This document shows, piece by piece, positions 16,540 to 25,792 of a DNA stretch of 64,000 nucleotides. The notes under the pieces were generated by a model, which did not search any database, was not told where the DNA came from, and saw nothing but the letters and a program-made list of their open reading frames with translations. The position numbers were made by a program, and so were the translations under genes. The DNA lies in the NCBI GenBank assembly GCA_046565505.1, contig JBKHYJ010000099.1, positions 1-64,000 of the forward strand. Direction: 5' to 3'. The stretch is from JBKHYJ01 sp046565505 (GTDB taxonomy: Bacteria > Acidobacteriota > Blastocatellia > UBA7656). Numbering within the stretch: position 1 is the stretch's first letter; each line of letters opens with the position of its first letter.

Positions 16540-18843
16540 TCACTCGTTTCTCCCGGCGGGCAGTTCGATGATAAAGCGCGCGCCGCGCGGGTGATTGTCT
16601 TCGACCCATATGCGGCCCTCGTGGTCGGCGATGATGTGGCTCACGATCGCCAGGCCCAGCCCCGTGCCGCGGTCGCGCGTGGAAAATTTCGGGAGGAACA
16701 GCTTGTCCCTGTCGCGCGGCCTTATGCCGTGCCCCGTGTCTCTAATCACAAGCCGCACCACGTCGCCCTCCCTGAAATACTCCGATTCGATGGCGATCAT
16801 CTTCTCGCCCGCGGCCTGACGCGCCCCGTTCGGGCCGTTGCCGTTCTCCCCGCCCGAGTTGATCGCCTCCACCGCGTTGTCTATCAAGTTGACGATCGCG
16901 CGCTTCATCTGCTCCGTATCGAGCCTGAGCGCCGGCAGGTCGTCGGCGAGCCGGCAAGTCATTTGAATCCCATCGAGCCGTTCCGCGTAGAGGTTGAGCG
17001 CGTCGCGCACGACGTTATTCAAAGAGGCCTCGACCGGGCGGGACTCCGGCAGCCGCGCGAACCGGGAGAACTCTTCGACCATGCGTTGCAGCGCGGCGAC
17101 TTCGCGCACGATGGTGGCGGTGCCTTCGTGCACGATCTGGTCGAAGCGCGACCCGGCCTGCACTCCCTCGCCGCGCTCGTAGTTGCGTATGATACGCTCG
17201 GCCGAGAGCTGTATAGGGGTGAGCGGGTTTTTGATCTCATGCGCCATGCGACGCGCGACCTCGCTCCAGGCCGCGGCGCGTTCGGCTTGGATCAGGTCCG
17301 TGAGGTCCTCGATCACGACCACCCATCCTTCGATCTCCCCGTCCGAGCCGCGCAGCGCGATGGCAGTCGTGGCCGTGTGGAGCGCGCCGCCATCCGCGCG
17401 CCTGAATTCTATCTCGGCCTGCGCCGACTCGCCCCTCCTGGCCCGCCGGCATAGCGCGGCGAGTTCCTCGCCCTGGCTCCCTTCGATGAAGCGATTGATG
17501 GGCGTACCCACTTCGGGTTTTTCATTCAGGCCGAGCATGAAGAGGGCGGAGCGGTTGATCGTGGCTATGCCAGTATTCTCGTCGGTCGAGATGACACCCG
17601 TCGATAGTGATTCGAGGACCGTCTCTATGTAGCGGCGGCGGTTGTCCAGCTCTAGGTTAGTGCTGCTGAGGTCGTCGGCCGCGCGTTCGAGCCGCTCGCG
17701 GTTCTCCGCCAGCATGGCGGCCATCTGGTTAAAAGACTTCACGAGCACGGCGAGCTCGTCCTCGGCCACGGCCTCGACCGGGTGCGCGAAATCGCCATAC
17801 GCTATGCGGTCCGTCGCCTCCGCCAGCGCCTGAATCGGGACCGTTATCCCGCGCGCGACGTACAGCGCGAGCCAGCTCGCGGAGAATATTAACAGCAGCG
17901 TGACCGCGCCCAGCAGCAGAATATAGATCGCCTTGATGCGCTTGATCTTCCCCAGGAGGCTGTGAAAGTTCTCGTGCTGGTCGTTGATGTTCGCCGCGCG
18001 CGCGGTCAGCTCGGGCGGAAACTCGCGCGCTATTATGAGCAGCCGCGGGTCTCGGGCGGCGTCCCCGAACCTCACGCCCGCGATTATATAAATCACCGTG
18101 GGGCTTTCGCCTTCGTCGCGGCCCGTGAATGGCTCCGGCGACACGAGCGAATGCTGCTCGGCCGCCACGATGGTTTCACGAGTATTATCCTCGACCTGCC
18201 TGCCCCCGCTCTCGACGGAGACGCGCTGCCCGTTCGCGACAAGGCGCGCCAGGGCGAGGTTGTACTGCGCCATCTCCTGCCGCAGTTGTTGCTCGAAAGC
18301 GGGGCTCAGGAAATCGCCCCGGGAAGAGAGCGAGAGGCTCCGCCCGACCGCCCTGGCGATGCTCACAAGCTCCGCTTCTTCTTTCTTGAAGTAGCTTTCT
18401 TCGATGGCGCGCGCGTCGTCGACGATCTGCCTGGCCGGCTCGCCGAACCACCGGTCGATGCTCCTGTTCAGCAGGCCGAAGGCGAAGAAAAAGAGCAACA
18501 GAACGGGCAGCAGCGACAGGCCGATCGCATAACTCACGAGCCGCAGCTTGAATTTCGAGCCGAGGCGCTCCGCCCGCCGCTCGCGCACGAGCTTGATTAC
18601 GTTCCTCAGCAGCACGAACAGGACCGTGACGAAGGCCAGGAAGTTCAGCGTCGAGAGCGCGTACAGCAGGAGCGTTTCGGCCGCCGTGTCGGGCGTGACG
18701 AATGGCTTGAGGTTGAAGCCGCTCTGCGCGACGAGCGACAGCAGCAGCAGCACCACAACTATCGAAAGCGTGATGACGGTCATTCGCCGGCGGGTCGGCT
18801 CGGCCAGCCTTGTAGAGTCCGGGCTTTGATTTGAGTACGGCAA
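16540..18843 (-). CDS. NtrY-like transmembrane sensor histidine kinase
   Basis: 767-aa membrane kinase. Three membrane helices come first (22-40, 56-80, 100-122), then an extracytoplasmic sensory region (about 130-300), a fourth helix (304-330), HAMP (330-385), a PAS domain (about 402-515), the HisKA box with phosphorylated His 535 in RRMAHEIKNPLTPIQLSAER, and the HATPase domain with IVNLIDNAVEAI and GTGLGLAIV. The order is that of NtrY, which pairs with NtrX in nitrogen regulation, but no response regulator is adjacent. I prefer TTG 18843 as start because GGAGG is 10 bp upstream; an in-frame TTG at 18888 has no RBS. It is divergent from gatC. Confidence 0.87.
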   Translation of the reverse strand: MPYSNQSPDSTRLAEPTRRRMTVITLSIVVVLLLLSLVAQSGFNLKPFVTPDTAAETLLLYALSTLNFLAFVTVLFVLLRNVIKLVRERRAERLGSKFKLRLVSYAIGLSLLPVLLLFFFAFGLLNRSIDRWFGEPARQIVDDARAIEESYFKKEEAELVSIARAVGRSLSLSSRGDFLSPAFEQQLRQEMAQYNLALARLVANGQRVSVESGGRQVEDNTRETIVAAEQHSLVSPEPFTGRDEGESPTVIYIIAGVRFGDAARDPRLLIIAREFPPELTARAANINDQHENFHSLLGKIKRIKAIYILLLGAVTLLLIFSASWLALYVARGITVPIQALAEATDRIAYGDFAHPVEAVAEDELAVLVKSFNQMAAMLAENRERLERAADDLSSTNLELDNRRRYIETVLESLSTGVISTDENTGIATINRSALFMLGLNEKPEVGTPINRFIEGSQGEELAALCRRARRGESAQAEIEFRRADGGALHTATTAIALRGSDGEIEGWVVVIEDLTDLIQAERAAAWSEVARRMAHEIKNPLTPIQLSAERIIRNYERGEGVQAGSRFDQIVHEGTATIVREVAALQRMVEEFSRFARLPESRPVEASLNNVVRDALNLYAERLDGIQMTCRLADDLPALRLDTEQMKRAIVNLIDNAVEAINSGGENGNGPNGARQAAGEKMIAIESEYFREGDVVRLVIRDTGHGIRPRDRDKLFLPKFSTRDRGTGLGLAIVSHIIADHEGRIWVEDNHPRGARFIIELPAGRNE

Positions 18844-19068
18844 GAGGTGCGCCCCTCCGTCAAAGGATTCTAGCAGAGCGCCGCGCAAGGACGTAAGGAT
18901 GGGCGCGGCGGGCGAAGGAGAGATTGTCTGTTGAAACTTCGGGCCCAGGGTTAGAGGTTCTCCGACAGCCGCCCGCCGGCCGCGCGCCCATCCTTTGGTA
19001 TCCCTTGATAGCTCGTCGCGCGCTCCTTATAATTGTCGGGTTCGACACCTGTTCGCGCGGGAGACCGT

Positions 19069-19371
19069 ATGCCTATAACTAAAGTCGACGTGCAGAAGAT
19101 AGCCGAGCTTGCGAGGCTTGAGCTCACCGGCGAAGAGACTGAATCATTCACGGAGCAATTGAGCGCCATCATCGGCTACATAGATCAGCTTAACGAGCTC
19201 GACACGGCGGAGGTCGCCCCGATGTCATACTGCTCGACGGCGGGCGACGACACGGAGTATGCCCGGCGCGACGACGAGGCCCGCCCGAGCCTGGGCCAGC
19301 GGCTGGCGACCGACAACGCGCCCGACGCCGAAGCCGGGTACTTCAAGGTTCCGAAGGTAATCGGCGGGTGA
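19069..19371 (+). CDS. gatC: Asp/Glu-tRNA amidotransferase subunit C
   Basis: 100-aa GatC subunit of the GatCAB amidotransferase, which converts mischarged Glu-tRNA(Gln) or Asp-tRNA(Asn) to the amide form. The N-terminus ITKVDVQKIAELARLELTGEE and the helix LSAIIGYIDQLNELDT are family hallmarks, and the C-terminal GYFKVPKVIGG ends as usual. ATG 19069 (MPITK) has GGGAGACC upstream and is preferred to an upstream in-frame start. It is 93 bp before gatA. gatB is not in the window. Confidence 0.95.
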   Translation: MPITKVDVQKIAELARLELTGEETESFTEQLSAIIGYIDQLNELDTAEVAPMSYCSTAGDDTEYARRDDEARPSLGQRLATDNAPDAEAGYFKVPKVIGG

Positions 19372-19464
19372 CCGTGCCTTGCGGCGCGGACGACCGCGGG
19401 CCTGCTTGTAAACCGCGCCTCATCAACCCGAGATGACCGGCCGCGGGCCCCGACGGAGAAGATT

Positions 19465-20922
19465 TTGGATTTAAGTGAACTGACAATCAATGCGCTGAGG
19501 GGCCGGATCGCTTCGCGCGAGGTGAAGGCGGTCGAAGTGTGCCGCGCCGCCTTCGACAGGATCGAGCGGCTATCCGACTTGAACGCCTTCATCACTTTGA
19601 CGGCGGATTCGGCGCTCGCGCGGGCGGAAGCGTTGGACCGGGCGGCCGAAAAAGGCGAATCGCTGCCGCCGCTCGCCGGGGCCATCGTCGCGGTCAAAGA
19701 TAATATGGTAACGCGGGGCGTCCGCACGACGGCGGGCTCGCGCATCCTGTCCAACTACAGGCCGCCCTACACCGCGACGGCAGTCGAACGTTTAGAAGCG
19801 GCGGGCGCGATCATCGTGGGCAAGACTAACTGCGACGAGTTCGCGATGGGGTCGTCGAACGAAAACTCCGCTTATGGCGCTGTGAAAAACCCCTGGGACA
19901 CCGCGCGCGTACCGGGCGGCTCCTCGGGCGGCTCGGCGGTGGCGGTCGCTGCCGGGATGGCTATGGTCGCGCTCGGGTCGGATACGGGCGGGTCTATACG
20001 CCAGCCGGCGAGCCTTTGCGGCGTCGTAGGGCTCAAGCCCACTTATGGCCGCGTGTCGCGCTACGGGCTGATCGCTTTCGGCTCATCGCTCGATCAAATA
20101 GGCCCGTTCGCCAATTCGGTCGAGGACGTGGCGCAGGTGATGAATACAATCGCGGGCCGCGACCCCAACGATTCGACTACGAGCAACGTCGGCACGGACG
20201 ATTACCTGTCGGCCGCCTCCGGCGACGTGCGCGGGATGCGCGTGGGGGTCCCGCGCGAGTACTTCGGCGAAGGGCTTGACCCCGAGGTGCGGCAAAACGT
20301 TGAGGCGGCGATTAAGAGGTTTGAGGACCTGGGGGCGGAGGTCGTAGACGTGAGCCTCCCGCATACGGAATACGCCGTGCCGGTCTACTACCTGATCGCG
20401 ACGGCCGAGGCCAGCTCGAATCTCGCGCGGTTCGATGGCGTGCGGTACGGCTTCCGCGCGGAAGAGGCCTCGACCCTGAAAGAGATGTATAGCCGCACGC
20501 GCGACCAGGGGTTCGGCGCGGAGGTCAAGCGCAGAATAATGCTCGGCACTTACGCGCTTTCCGCCGGGTACTATGACGCCTATTACGGCAAGGCGCAGAA
20601 GGTGCGGTCGTTGATCGAGCGTGATTTTCGCAACGCGTTTGCCTCGTGCGACGTGATAGCGACGCCGACGTCGCCGACCGCCGCGTTCCGGCTGGGCGAG
20701 AAGACCGACGACCCGCTTGAAATGTACCTGTCGGACATCTACACGATCACCGTGAACCTCGCGGGGGTGCCGGGCGTAAGCCTGCCCTGCGGGCTAACGT
20801 CGGAAGGACTGCCCATCGGGATACAACTGATAGGCCGCCACTTCGACGAAGCAGGGCTGCTGCGCGCGGCACGGAACCTGGAACGGGCTCTGGGAGTCAA
20901 TTTCAAGCCATCGGGACTTTAA
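19465..20922 (+). CDS. gatA: Asp/Glu-tRNA amidotransferase subunit A
   Basis: 485-aa amidase subunit of GatCAB that releases ammonia from glutamine. The amidase-signature triad is intact: Lys78 (AVKDN), Ser153 (GGSSGGS) and Ser177 (GSDTGGSIRQP). The length is standard. The start is TTG 19465 with GGAGAAG a few bases upstream; the resulting MDLSELTINAL N-terminus matches the family. Translated with gatC as an operon. Confidence 0.97.
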   Translation: MDLSELTINALRGRIASREVKAVEVCRAAFDRIERLSDLNAFITLTADSALARAEALDRAAEKGESLPPLAGAIVAVKDNMVTRGVRTTAGSRILSNYRPPYTATAVERLEAAGAIIVGKTNCDEFAMGSSNENSAYGAVKNPWDTARVPGGSSGGSAVAVAAGMAMVALGSDTGGSIRQPASLCGVVGLKPTYGRVSRYGLIAFGSSLDQIGPFANSVEDVAQVMNTIAGRDPNDSTTSNVGTDDYLSAASGDVRGMRVGVPREYFGEGLDPEVRQNVEAAIKRFEDLGAEVVDVSLPHTEYAVPVYYLIATAEASSNLARFDGVRYGFRAEEASTLKEMYSRTRDQGFGAEVKRRIMLGTYALSAGYYDAYYGKAQKVRSLIERDFRNAFASCDVIATPTSPTAAFRLGEKTDDPLEMYLSDIYTITVNLAGVPGVSLPCGLTSEGLPIGIQLIGRHFDEAGLLRAARNLERALGVNFKPSGL

Positions 20923-20988
20923 GGCGGCCCCGGGCGCGTGACGCCCGGCCGACGATTTTCTTTGAGACAGCCCCGCCCCCGCTCCCCT

Positions 20989-21999
20989 ATGCCAAAGATC
21001 TCTAAGACCAGCCATGCCCGCCCGGCCGCCCTGGCCAGGCATGGCGGCGATTCCAAATTCGGCTCCACAGACCTGTTGCTGCTGCTGATGACGCTGATCT
21101 GGGGGTCGAACTTCACGGCCATCAAATTCTCAATGGGGGACAACCTGCTGCCGCTCAGCTTCAACGCGCTGAGGTTTGTTATGGCTTCGGTCCTGATGGC
21201 TATAGCCGCCCTCTGTTCGGGGCACACGGCGAGAGTGAAGAGCGGCGACGGGTGGCGCCTCTTTGGGCTGGGCCTGCTCGCCAATGCGCTTTACCAGTCG
21301 CTATTCATAATGGGGATGGCGCATACGAGGGCGGGGAACGCGGCGCTCATTCTCGCGACCACCCCCATGTTCACGGCCCTCATCAGCCGCTTCAGGCGGC
21401 AGGAATATTTCACCGCGCGCGGCATCGCCGGCCTGCTGCTGGCCTTCGGCGGGATAGTGCTTATAATACTGAGCGGCCGCGGCGAGGTCTCCGTCGGCGA
21501 GGCTGTGCTAGGCGACTGCCTGCTGGTGGCGTCGACCTTATGCTGGTCGCTTTACACCGTGGGCTCGAAGCCGCTGGTGCACGCGTACGGGCCGATGAAG
21601 GCGACGGCATTTATGATGATCACGGGCACGCCCATGCTTCTGCTCGTATGCGCGCCTTCGCTGCTGAGGCAAGATTGGTCGCGGGTCCGCCCTGTCGCCT
21701 GGGCGGGGGTCGCCTATAGCGGCGTGTTCGCCATCGCCCTTGCGTACATCATCTGGAATCATGGTGTGCGAAATATCGGCTCGACCCGGACGGCCATTTA
21801 CTCGAATATAACCCCCATCGTGGCGATGCTGGTCGCTTGGCTCGCGCTCGGCGAAGCGCCGACAGCCGGGCAGGTCATCGGCGCTGTTGTCATCTTCGTG
21901 GGCATTTACCTGGTGCGCCGCGGGATGATCGCTCTGGCGCCCGGCGAGAGCATCGAAGAAGAGATGGAAGAGGCTGGCCTTGGGCCCGGAAAGAACTGA
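20989..21999 (+). CDS. EamA/DMT-family transporter
   Basis: 336-aa inner-membrane transporter of the drug/metabolite superfamily with two EamA repeats of five helices each (about 25-160 and 180-310). Repeat 1 opens with LLLLMTLIWGSNFTAIKFSM and repeat 2 with GDCLLVASTLCWSLYTVGSK, the typical family starts. The protein is preceded by a hydrophilic cytoplasmic N-terminus and ends in a Glu-rich tail. ATG 20989 (MPKISK) is preferred to a GTG at 20938. 66 bp after gatA. Substrate, possibly an amino acid or metabolite, is unknown. Confidence 0.88.
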   Translation: MPKISKTSHARPAALARHGGDSKFGSTDLLLLLMTLIWGSNFTAIKFSMGDNLLPLSFNALRFVMASVLMAIAALCSGHTARVKSGDGWRLFGLGLLANALYQSLFIMGMAHTRAGNAALILATTPMFTALISRFRRQEYFTARGIAGLLLAFGGIVLIILSGRGEVSVGEAVLGDCLLVASTLCWSLYTVGSKPLVHAYGPMKATAFMMITGTPMLLLVCAPSLLRQDWSRVRPVAWAGVAYSGVFAIALAYIIWNHGVRNIGSTRTAIYSNITPIVAMLVAWLALGEAPTAGQVIGAVVIFVGIYLVRRGMIALAPGESIEEEMEEAGLGPGKN

Positions 22000-22020
22000 C
22001 CGCCGCTTCCACCGCGCGGA

Positions 22021-22497
22021 TCAACGAAACGACAGGCCAACTCGGAAGACGACCGTATTCGGGCTGTCGCTGGAAAAGATGAAATCGCGGACCTCAAACC
22101 GCAACCCGACGTTATCGCGCACCCAGTAATGGACGCCCCCGCCAACGTTTCCCCCGCCCGCCGCGCCGCCGCGGAAAGCCAGAGAGCCCCCGCCCGTCAC
22201 GAACGGGGAGAGCTTTCGCGCGTTGTTGAAGTGGTAGGAAAGATTGGCGGAGGCGAGTCCGACCCCATCGCCCGCGCTCCTTGTGGTGGATAAGTACCCC
22301 AGCTCCCCGCTCACGCCAAACCCATTGACGATCACTCCCTCGCCGCCCCCGCCAACATTAATGACCGCCCGCGACCCGTCTCTCACGCCGACGCCCCCGA
22401 AAACGTAGCCCCACCCCTTGCGCTCGCCTGATGATTGCCCCAGTGCGAGACCCTGAGCCAGGATCGAGAGCGCAATTGCCATCATGAATTTTTTCAT
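22021..22497 (-). CDS. Small outer-membrane beta-barrel protein
   Basis: 158-aa exported protein. Signal peptide about 1-21 (MKKFMMAIALSILAQGLALG), then alternating Gly-rich beta strands, ending in NTVVFRVGLSFR with a terminal aromatic-x pattern typical of outer-membrane barrels. The small size suggests an eight-stranded OmpA/OmpX-like barrel. ATG 22497 is chosen because GGAG is 6 bp upstream; ATG 22503 sits on top of that RBS. No function is known. Convergent with the DMT transporter. Confidence 0.75.
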   Translation of the reverse strand: MKKFMMAIALSILAQGLALGQSSGERKGWGYVFGGVGVRDGSRAVINVGGGGEGVIVNGFGVSGELGYLSTTRSAGDGVGLASANLSYHFNNARKLSPFVTGGGSLAFRGGAAGGGNVGGGVHYWVRDNVGLRFEVRDFIFSSDSPNTVVFRVGLSFR

Positions 22498-22780
22498 CGT
22501 CATCTCCTTTTATTTTATTCCCATATGAATTCGCCGCCCGGCCCGGCCACCGAGGTCGCGTCGCAGAGGCGGTTGATGACATGCAAGGCAATATGGGTGC
22601 CAGGCCGGGGCGGTCCCGGTTACCGTGATTTATGAGGGTTTCGCCTTCTAAGGCAGAATCGGAGTGCAGGAATTCCCCGGCAGGTGTCACGAGAATCTTG
22701 CGGCGGGACTTCCCCGGCGGGGGCGCGGCGAAGTTCGGAATCAACCGGAGCCTCGCCGCCCTCATAATTGAGCTGCCGCT

Positions 22781-24400
22781 TTAACGCCTACTTATTCGCG
22801 GGGGCTTCTTATCGACGACGAGCCGGTGGTCGAGGTTCGCGATGCGCCACCCGGTCGCAAACACCATTCGATCTATGCGCTCCATCTTCTCGAAATCAAT
22901 CTTATCGACGTCATCGGTCGGCCTGTGGTAATCGCGATGCACGCCCGTGAAGTAGAAGATTATCGGTATGCCATGCTTCGCGTAGTTGTAGTGGTCCGAG
23001 CGGTAGTAGAACCCCTCGGGGTGATTCACGTCGTTGTAAGCGTAGTTGAAATTCATGCGGGCTGTGTCCGCGTTCGTCTGCTCGCTGATCTTGTTGAGTT
23101 CTGTCGACAGCTTGTCGGCGCCGATTATGTAGACGGAGTTTTTATCCGTAAGCTCCTTGTCGCGCGAGTCGGTGTCGCCTTCCGGCCGGCTGCGCCCGAC
23201 CATGTCTATATTCAAATCGGCCACGAGTTTTTCGAGCGGCACCACGGGCTCATAATCCGTGTTGAACTTCGACCCGAAAAGGCCGATCTCTTCGCCCGTG
23301 TGAAACATGATCAATACGGACCGCTTCGAGCGCGGCCCGAGCGAGAAAGCCTGCGCGATTTCGAGCACGGACGCCGTGCCCGAGCCATCGTCGTCAGCAC
23401 CGTTGTAAACTTCGCCCCCTTCTTCCGTCTTCAAGTGATCGTAATGCGCGCTGAAGACGACGTACTCATCCTTCAGCTTCGGGTCGGAGCCTTCGAGTAT
23501 GCCGGCGACGTTCTGGGCGGGCGGTGCGTTCTTCACCTCGACCTTCATCTTCATCTCGGCAGTCGCCGGCATGGTTGCCGGCTGTAGCGGCTTGCCCTCT
23601 GTATTCATCAGTTCGGAGGGCTCCTTGCCGAGCGCCTTCGCTATGGCCTTAATCATGTTCGGCCCCGCGCCCAGCCCGAGCGTAGCCTTCCCCGACGAAG
23701 AATCCTGGGCCAGCAACCCTAGCTGGTCCCGGCCCCCTAAATAGCTCCTGATCTGCTCCCACGCCGCCAACACGTGCGCCGGCGGGATGATGATCGCCCC
23801 CGCCGCCCCGTGAGAGGCCGCGGCGCGCAGGTCCTTCTCTTCGTCGCCGAGCTGGGCGTTAGCCAGTGACGCGGGGGTCGCCTGCACGAGCACGACGATC
23901 TTGCCCTTCACGTCAAGCCCGGCGTAATCGTCGTAATTGTTCTTAGGCGAAGAGACGCCGTAGCCAACAAACACCAGCCGGCCCGTCACGTCCCCGCTGA
24001 ACGGGTTGTCCGTGAGGAAGTCTTCGCCGTACTTGAATTCTTGCCTCGAATCGCCCGCGTTTATTACGACGCGGCTGCCCGCGCCATCAACTGTGCGGTA
24101 GCCGAGCGGGACCTTCTGAAAGAAAGAGCCGTCCCGCGCCGCGCCCCTGTAGCCGTATGACTCTAGCTGTGACGCGAGGTAGCGCGCTGCTATGCGGTTC
24201 GACGGGCTGAGCGTGTAGCGGCCGCCGAGCTCGTCCGAAGCGAGAAACGTGAGGTGCTTTCTGAGGTCCGTGACTGTGATGCTAGACGAGGCTTCCGGCG
24301 GGGGGAGCGGGAGGCTCGACGCCCCGATTGTTGAGGCCGCGATCAGGGCCGCGAGCATGACGGACGCCGGCGCGCCCCTCGATAAAAAATTGTGTCTCAT
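22781..24400 (-). CDS. M28-family metallopeptidase with PA domain
   Basis: 539-aa exported zinc aminopeptidase-like enzyme. Signal peptide about 1-27. A PA domain is inserted near 130-230. The five dinuclear-zinc ligands of M28 can be placed: His in FSAHYDHL, Asp in GADDDGSG, Glu in HTGEEIGLFG, Asp in NIDMVGR and His in DYHRPTDDVDKID. It would trim peptides in the periplasm or outside the cell. ATG 24400 has GGAG 6 bp upstream. Transcribed in the same direction as two M16 peptidases and a TonB receptor. Confidence 0.93.
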   Translation of the reverse strand: MRHNFLSRGAPASVMLAALIAASTIGASSLPLPPPEASSSITVTDLRKHLTFLASDELGGRYTLSPSNRIAARYLASQLESYGYRGAARDGSFFQKVPLGYRTVDGAGSRVVINAGDSRQEFKYGEDFLTDNPFSGDVTGRLVFVGYGVSSPKNNYDDYAGLDVKGKIVVLVQATPASLANAQLGDEEKDLRAAASHGAAGAIIIPPAHVLAAWEQIRSYLGGRDQLGLLAQDSSSGKATLGLGAGPNMIKAIAKALGKEPSELMNTEGKPLQPATMPATAEMKMKVEVKNAPPAQNVAGILEGSDPKLKDEYVVFSAHYDHLKTEEGGEVYNGADDDGSGTASVLEIAQAFSLGPRSKRSVLIMFHTGEEIGLFGSKFNTDYEPVVPLEKLVADLNIDMVGRSRPEGDTDSRDKELTDKNSVYIIGADKLSTELNKISEQTNADTARMNFNYAYNDVNHPEGFYYRSDHYNYAKHGIPIIFYFTGVHRDYHRPTDDVDKIDFEKMERIDRMVFATGWRIANLDHRLVVDKKPPRISRR

Positions 24401-24460
24401 CAACTGCTCCTGCGCTGATGGGCGGGTGCGCCGCCTGTCGGGCTCGCCGCGCGTCAGCCG

Positions 24461-25792
24461 TCATGATTTTCTGATTATCTTCCCGCTTTCGTCGATGGGG
24501 CCGACGGCCACCGTGGTCAGGCGCTCCGGGTCAAGGTGCGCGCGCGCGGACCGCGTTACGTCGTCGTCCGTGATGCGGCAGATGACCTTCGGGTACTCCT
24601 CCAGGTAGTCGAAGCCCAGCCCATAGGTTTCGGCATCGACGAGGAAATCCGCCACCTGCAGGTTCTTCTGGAAATGGAAGACGAAGCTGCCCGTCAGGTA
24701 CGCCTTCGCGCTTTCGACCTCGGCGGCCGTGACGGGTTCTTTAACTATGCGCACGATCTCCCGCCTCAGCCCTTCGACCGCGCGGTCCAGGTTCTCAGGC
24801 GACGTCCCTATGTAAGCGACGAAGCGGCCGGGGTCGACGCCCGCGCTCGCGGTGATGTTGCTGAAAGTCGTATACGCAAGGCCCTGCTCGTCGCGCAGTA
24901 TTCTCGGTATGCGCGACGTGAACCCCGGGCTCGACCCGAGTATCGTGTCCATCACGAGCAGCGAGTAGTAGTCGGGATTCTTTCGGTCCACCCCGACATG
25001 CCCGATGAAGATGTTGACCTGCTCTTTCTGCGCGGCGACAAATTTCTCTATGGCTTCGCGCTGGCGGGAGGGGGCGGCGGGGCTGGGGGCCTGGAAACCC
25101 GCGTCCTCGGGCCACGGCCCGAACATCTCTTCGACCCTCTTCCTCACGTCTTCCTTGTCAATGTCGCCCACTATCGCGAGCGCCGTGTTGTTCGGCACGT
25201 AATAGCGGCGGTAGAAGTCCACTACGTCGGCCCTGGTCAGCGTCCTGACCGTGTCCGCGTAACCGACCGCGGGCCTGTGCTGCGGCGTGCCTTTGAAGAT
25301 TATCTCGTTGAAGATGTCCGACGCCTGGGTGCGCGGTACGTCGAGGCGGCTCCTGATTTGCGCCACGCGCCGCTCTACCGCCTGCTGGACCTTATCTTCG
25401 CGAAAGCTCGCGTTCATGACGACGTCGGAGATTATTTCGAGGCCGAGCGAAATGTCCTTCGAGAGGAAGACCGCGATGGCGCCGCTCGATTGATACTCGC
25501 CGTACGTCGCTATCTTCCCGCCGACGCTCTCGACGGCCTCGGCGATCTGCCGCGAAGTCCGGGCACCCGTCCCCTCGTCGAGCAACTCCCCGACGAGGGA
25601 CGCCAGGCCCGCCTTGTCGTCATGCTCGTAACGCGAGCCGGCGCGCACCACGGCCTTGATGGCGATTGAAGGGGTCGAGTGGTTTTCTGAAAGCAACAGC
25701 ACGAGTCCGTTCGGCAGCTCTAGTCGCTCTACGTCGAGCCTGGGCCGCATGCCGCGCTTCTGACTGCTATGCACCTGAAGGTTCCCCCCCAT
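24461..25792 (-). CDS. M16-family peptidase-like protein, catalytic-motif-deficient partner
   Basis: 443-aa M16 (insulinase/pitrilysin) protein. At the place where active members have HxxEH there is GLASLVGELLDEGTG (near 60-74), with no His, so it is probably the non-catalytic half of a heterodimer, as in mitochondrial processing peptidase and bacterial two-subunit M16B enzymes. The C-terminal M16 domain is complete. It overlaps the stop of the upstream active M16 gene by 26 bp, which implies translational coupling and equal amounts. A GTG at 25774 is a possible alternative start. No signal peptide is seen. Confidence 0.9.
   Translation of the reverse strand: MGGNLQVHSSQKRGMRPRLDVERLELPNGLVLLLSENHSTPSIAIKAVVRAGSRYEHDDKAGLASLVGELLDEGTGARTSRQIAEAVESVGGKIATYGEYQSSGAIAVFLSKDISLGLEIISDVVMNASFREDKVQQAVERRVAQIRSRLDVPRTQASDIFNEIIFKGTPQHRPAVGYADTVRTLTRADVVDFYRRYYVPNNTALAIVGDIDKEDVRKRVEEMFGPWPEDAGFQAPSPAAPSRQREAIEKFVAAQKEQVNIFIGHVGVDRKNPDYYSLLVMDTILGSSPGFTSRIPRILRDEQGLAYTTFSNITASAGVDPGRFVAYIGTSPENLDRAVEGLRREIVRIVKEPVTAAEVESAKAYLTGSFVFHFQKNLQVADFLVDAETYGLGFDYLEEYPKVICRITDDDVTRSARAHLDPERLTTVAVGPIDESGKIIRKS

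Noticed and set aside
18844..18888. Longer N-terminus of the NtrY-like kinase from TTG 18888
   Set aside because: No RBS; the GGAGG is positioned for TTG 18843 instead.
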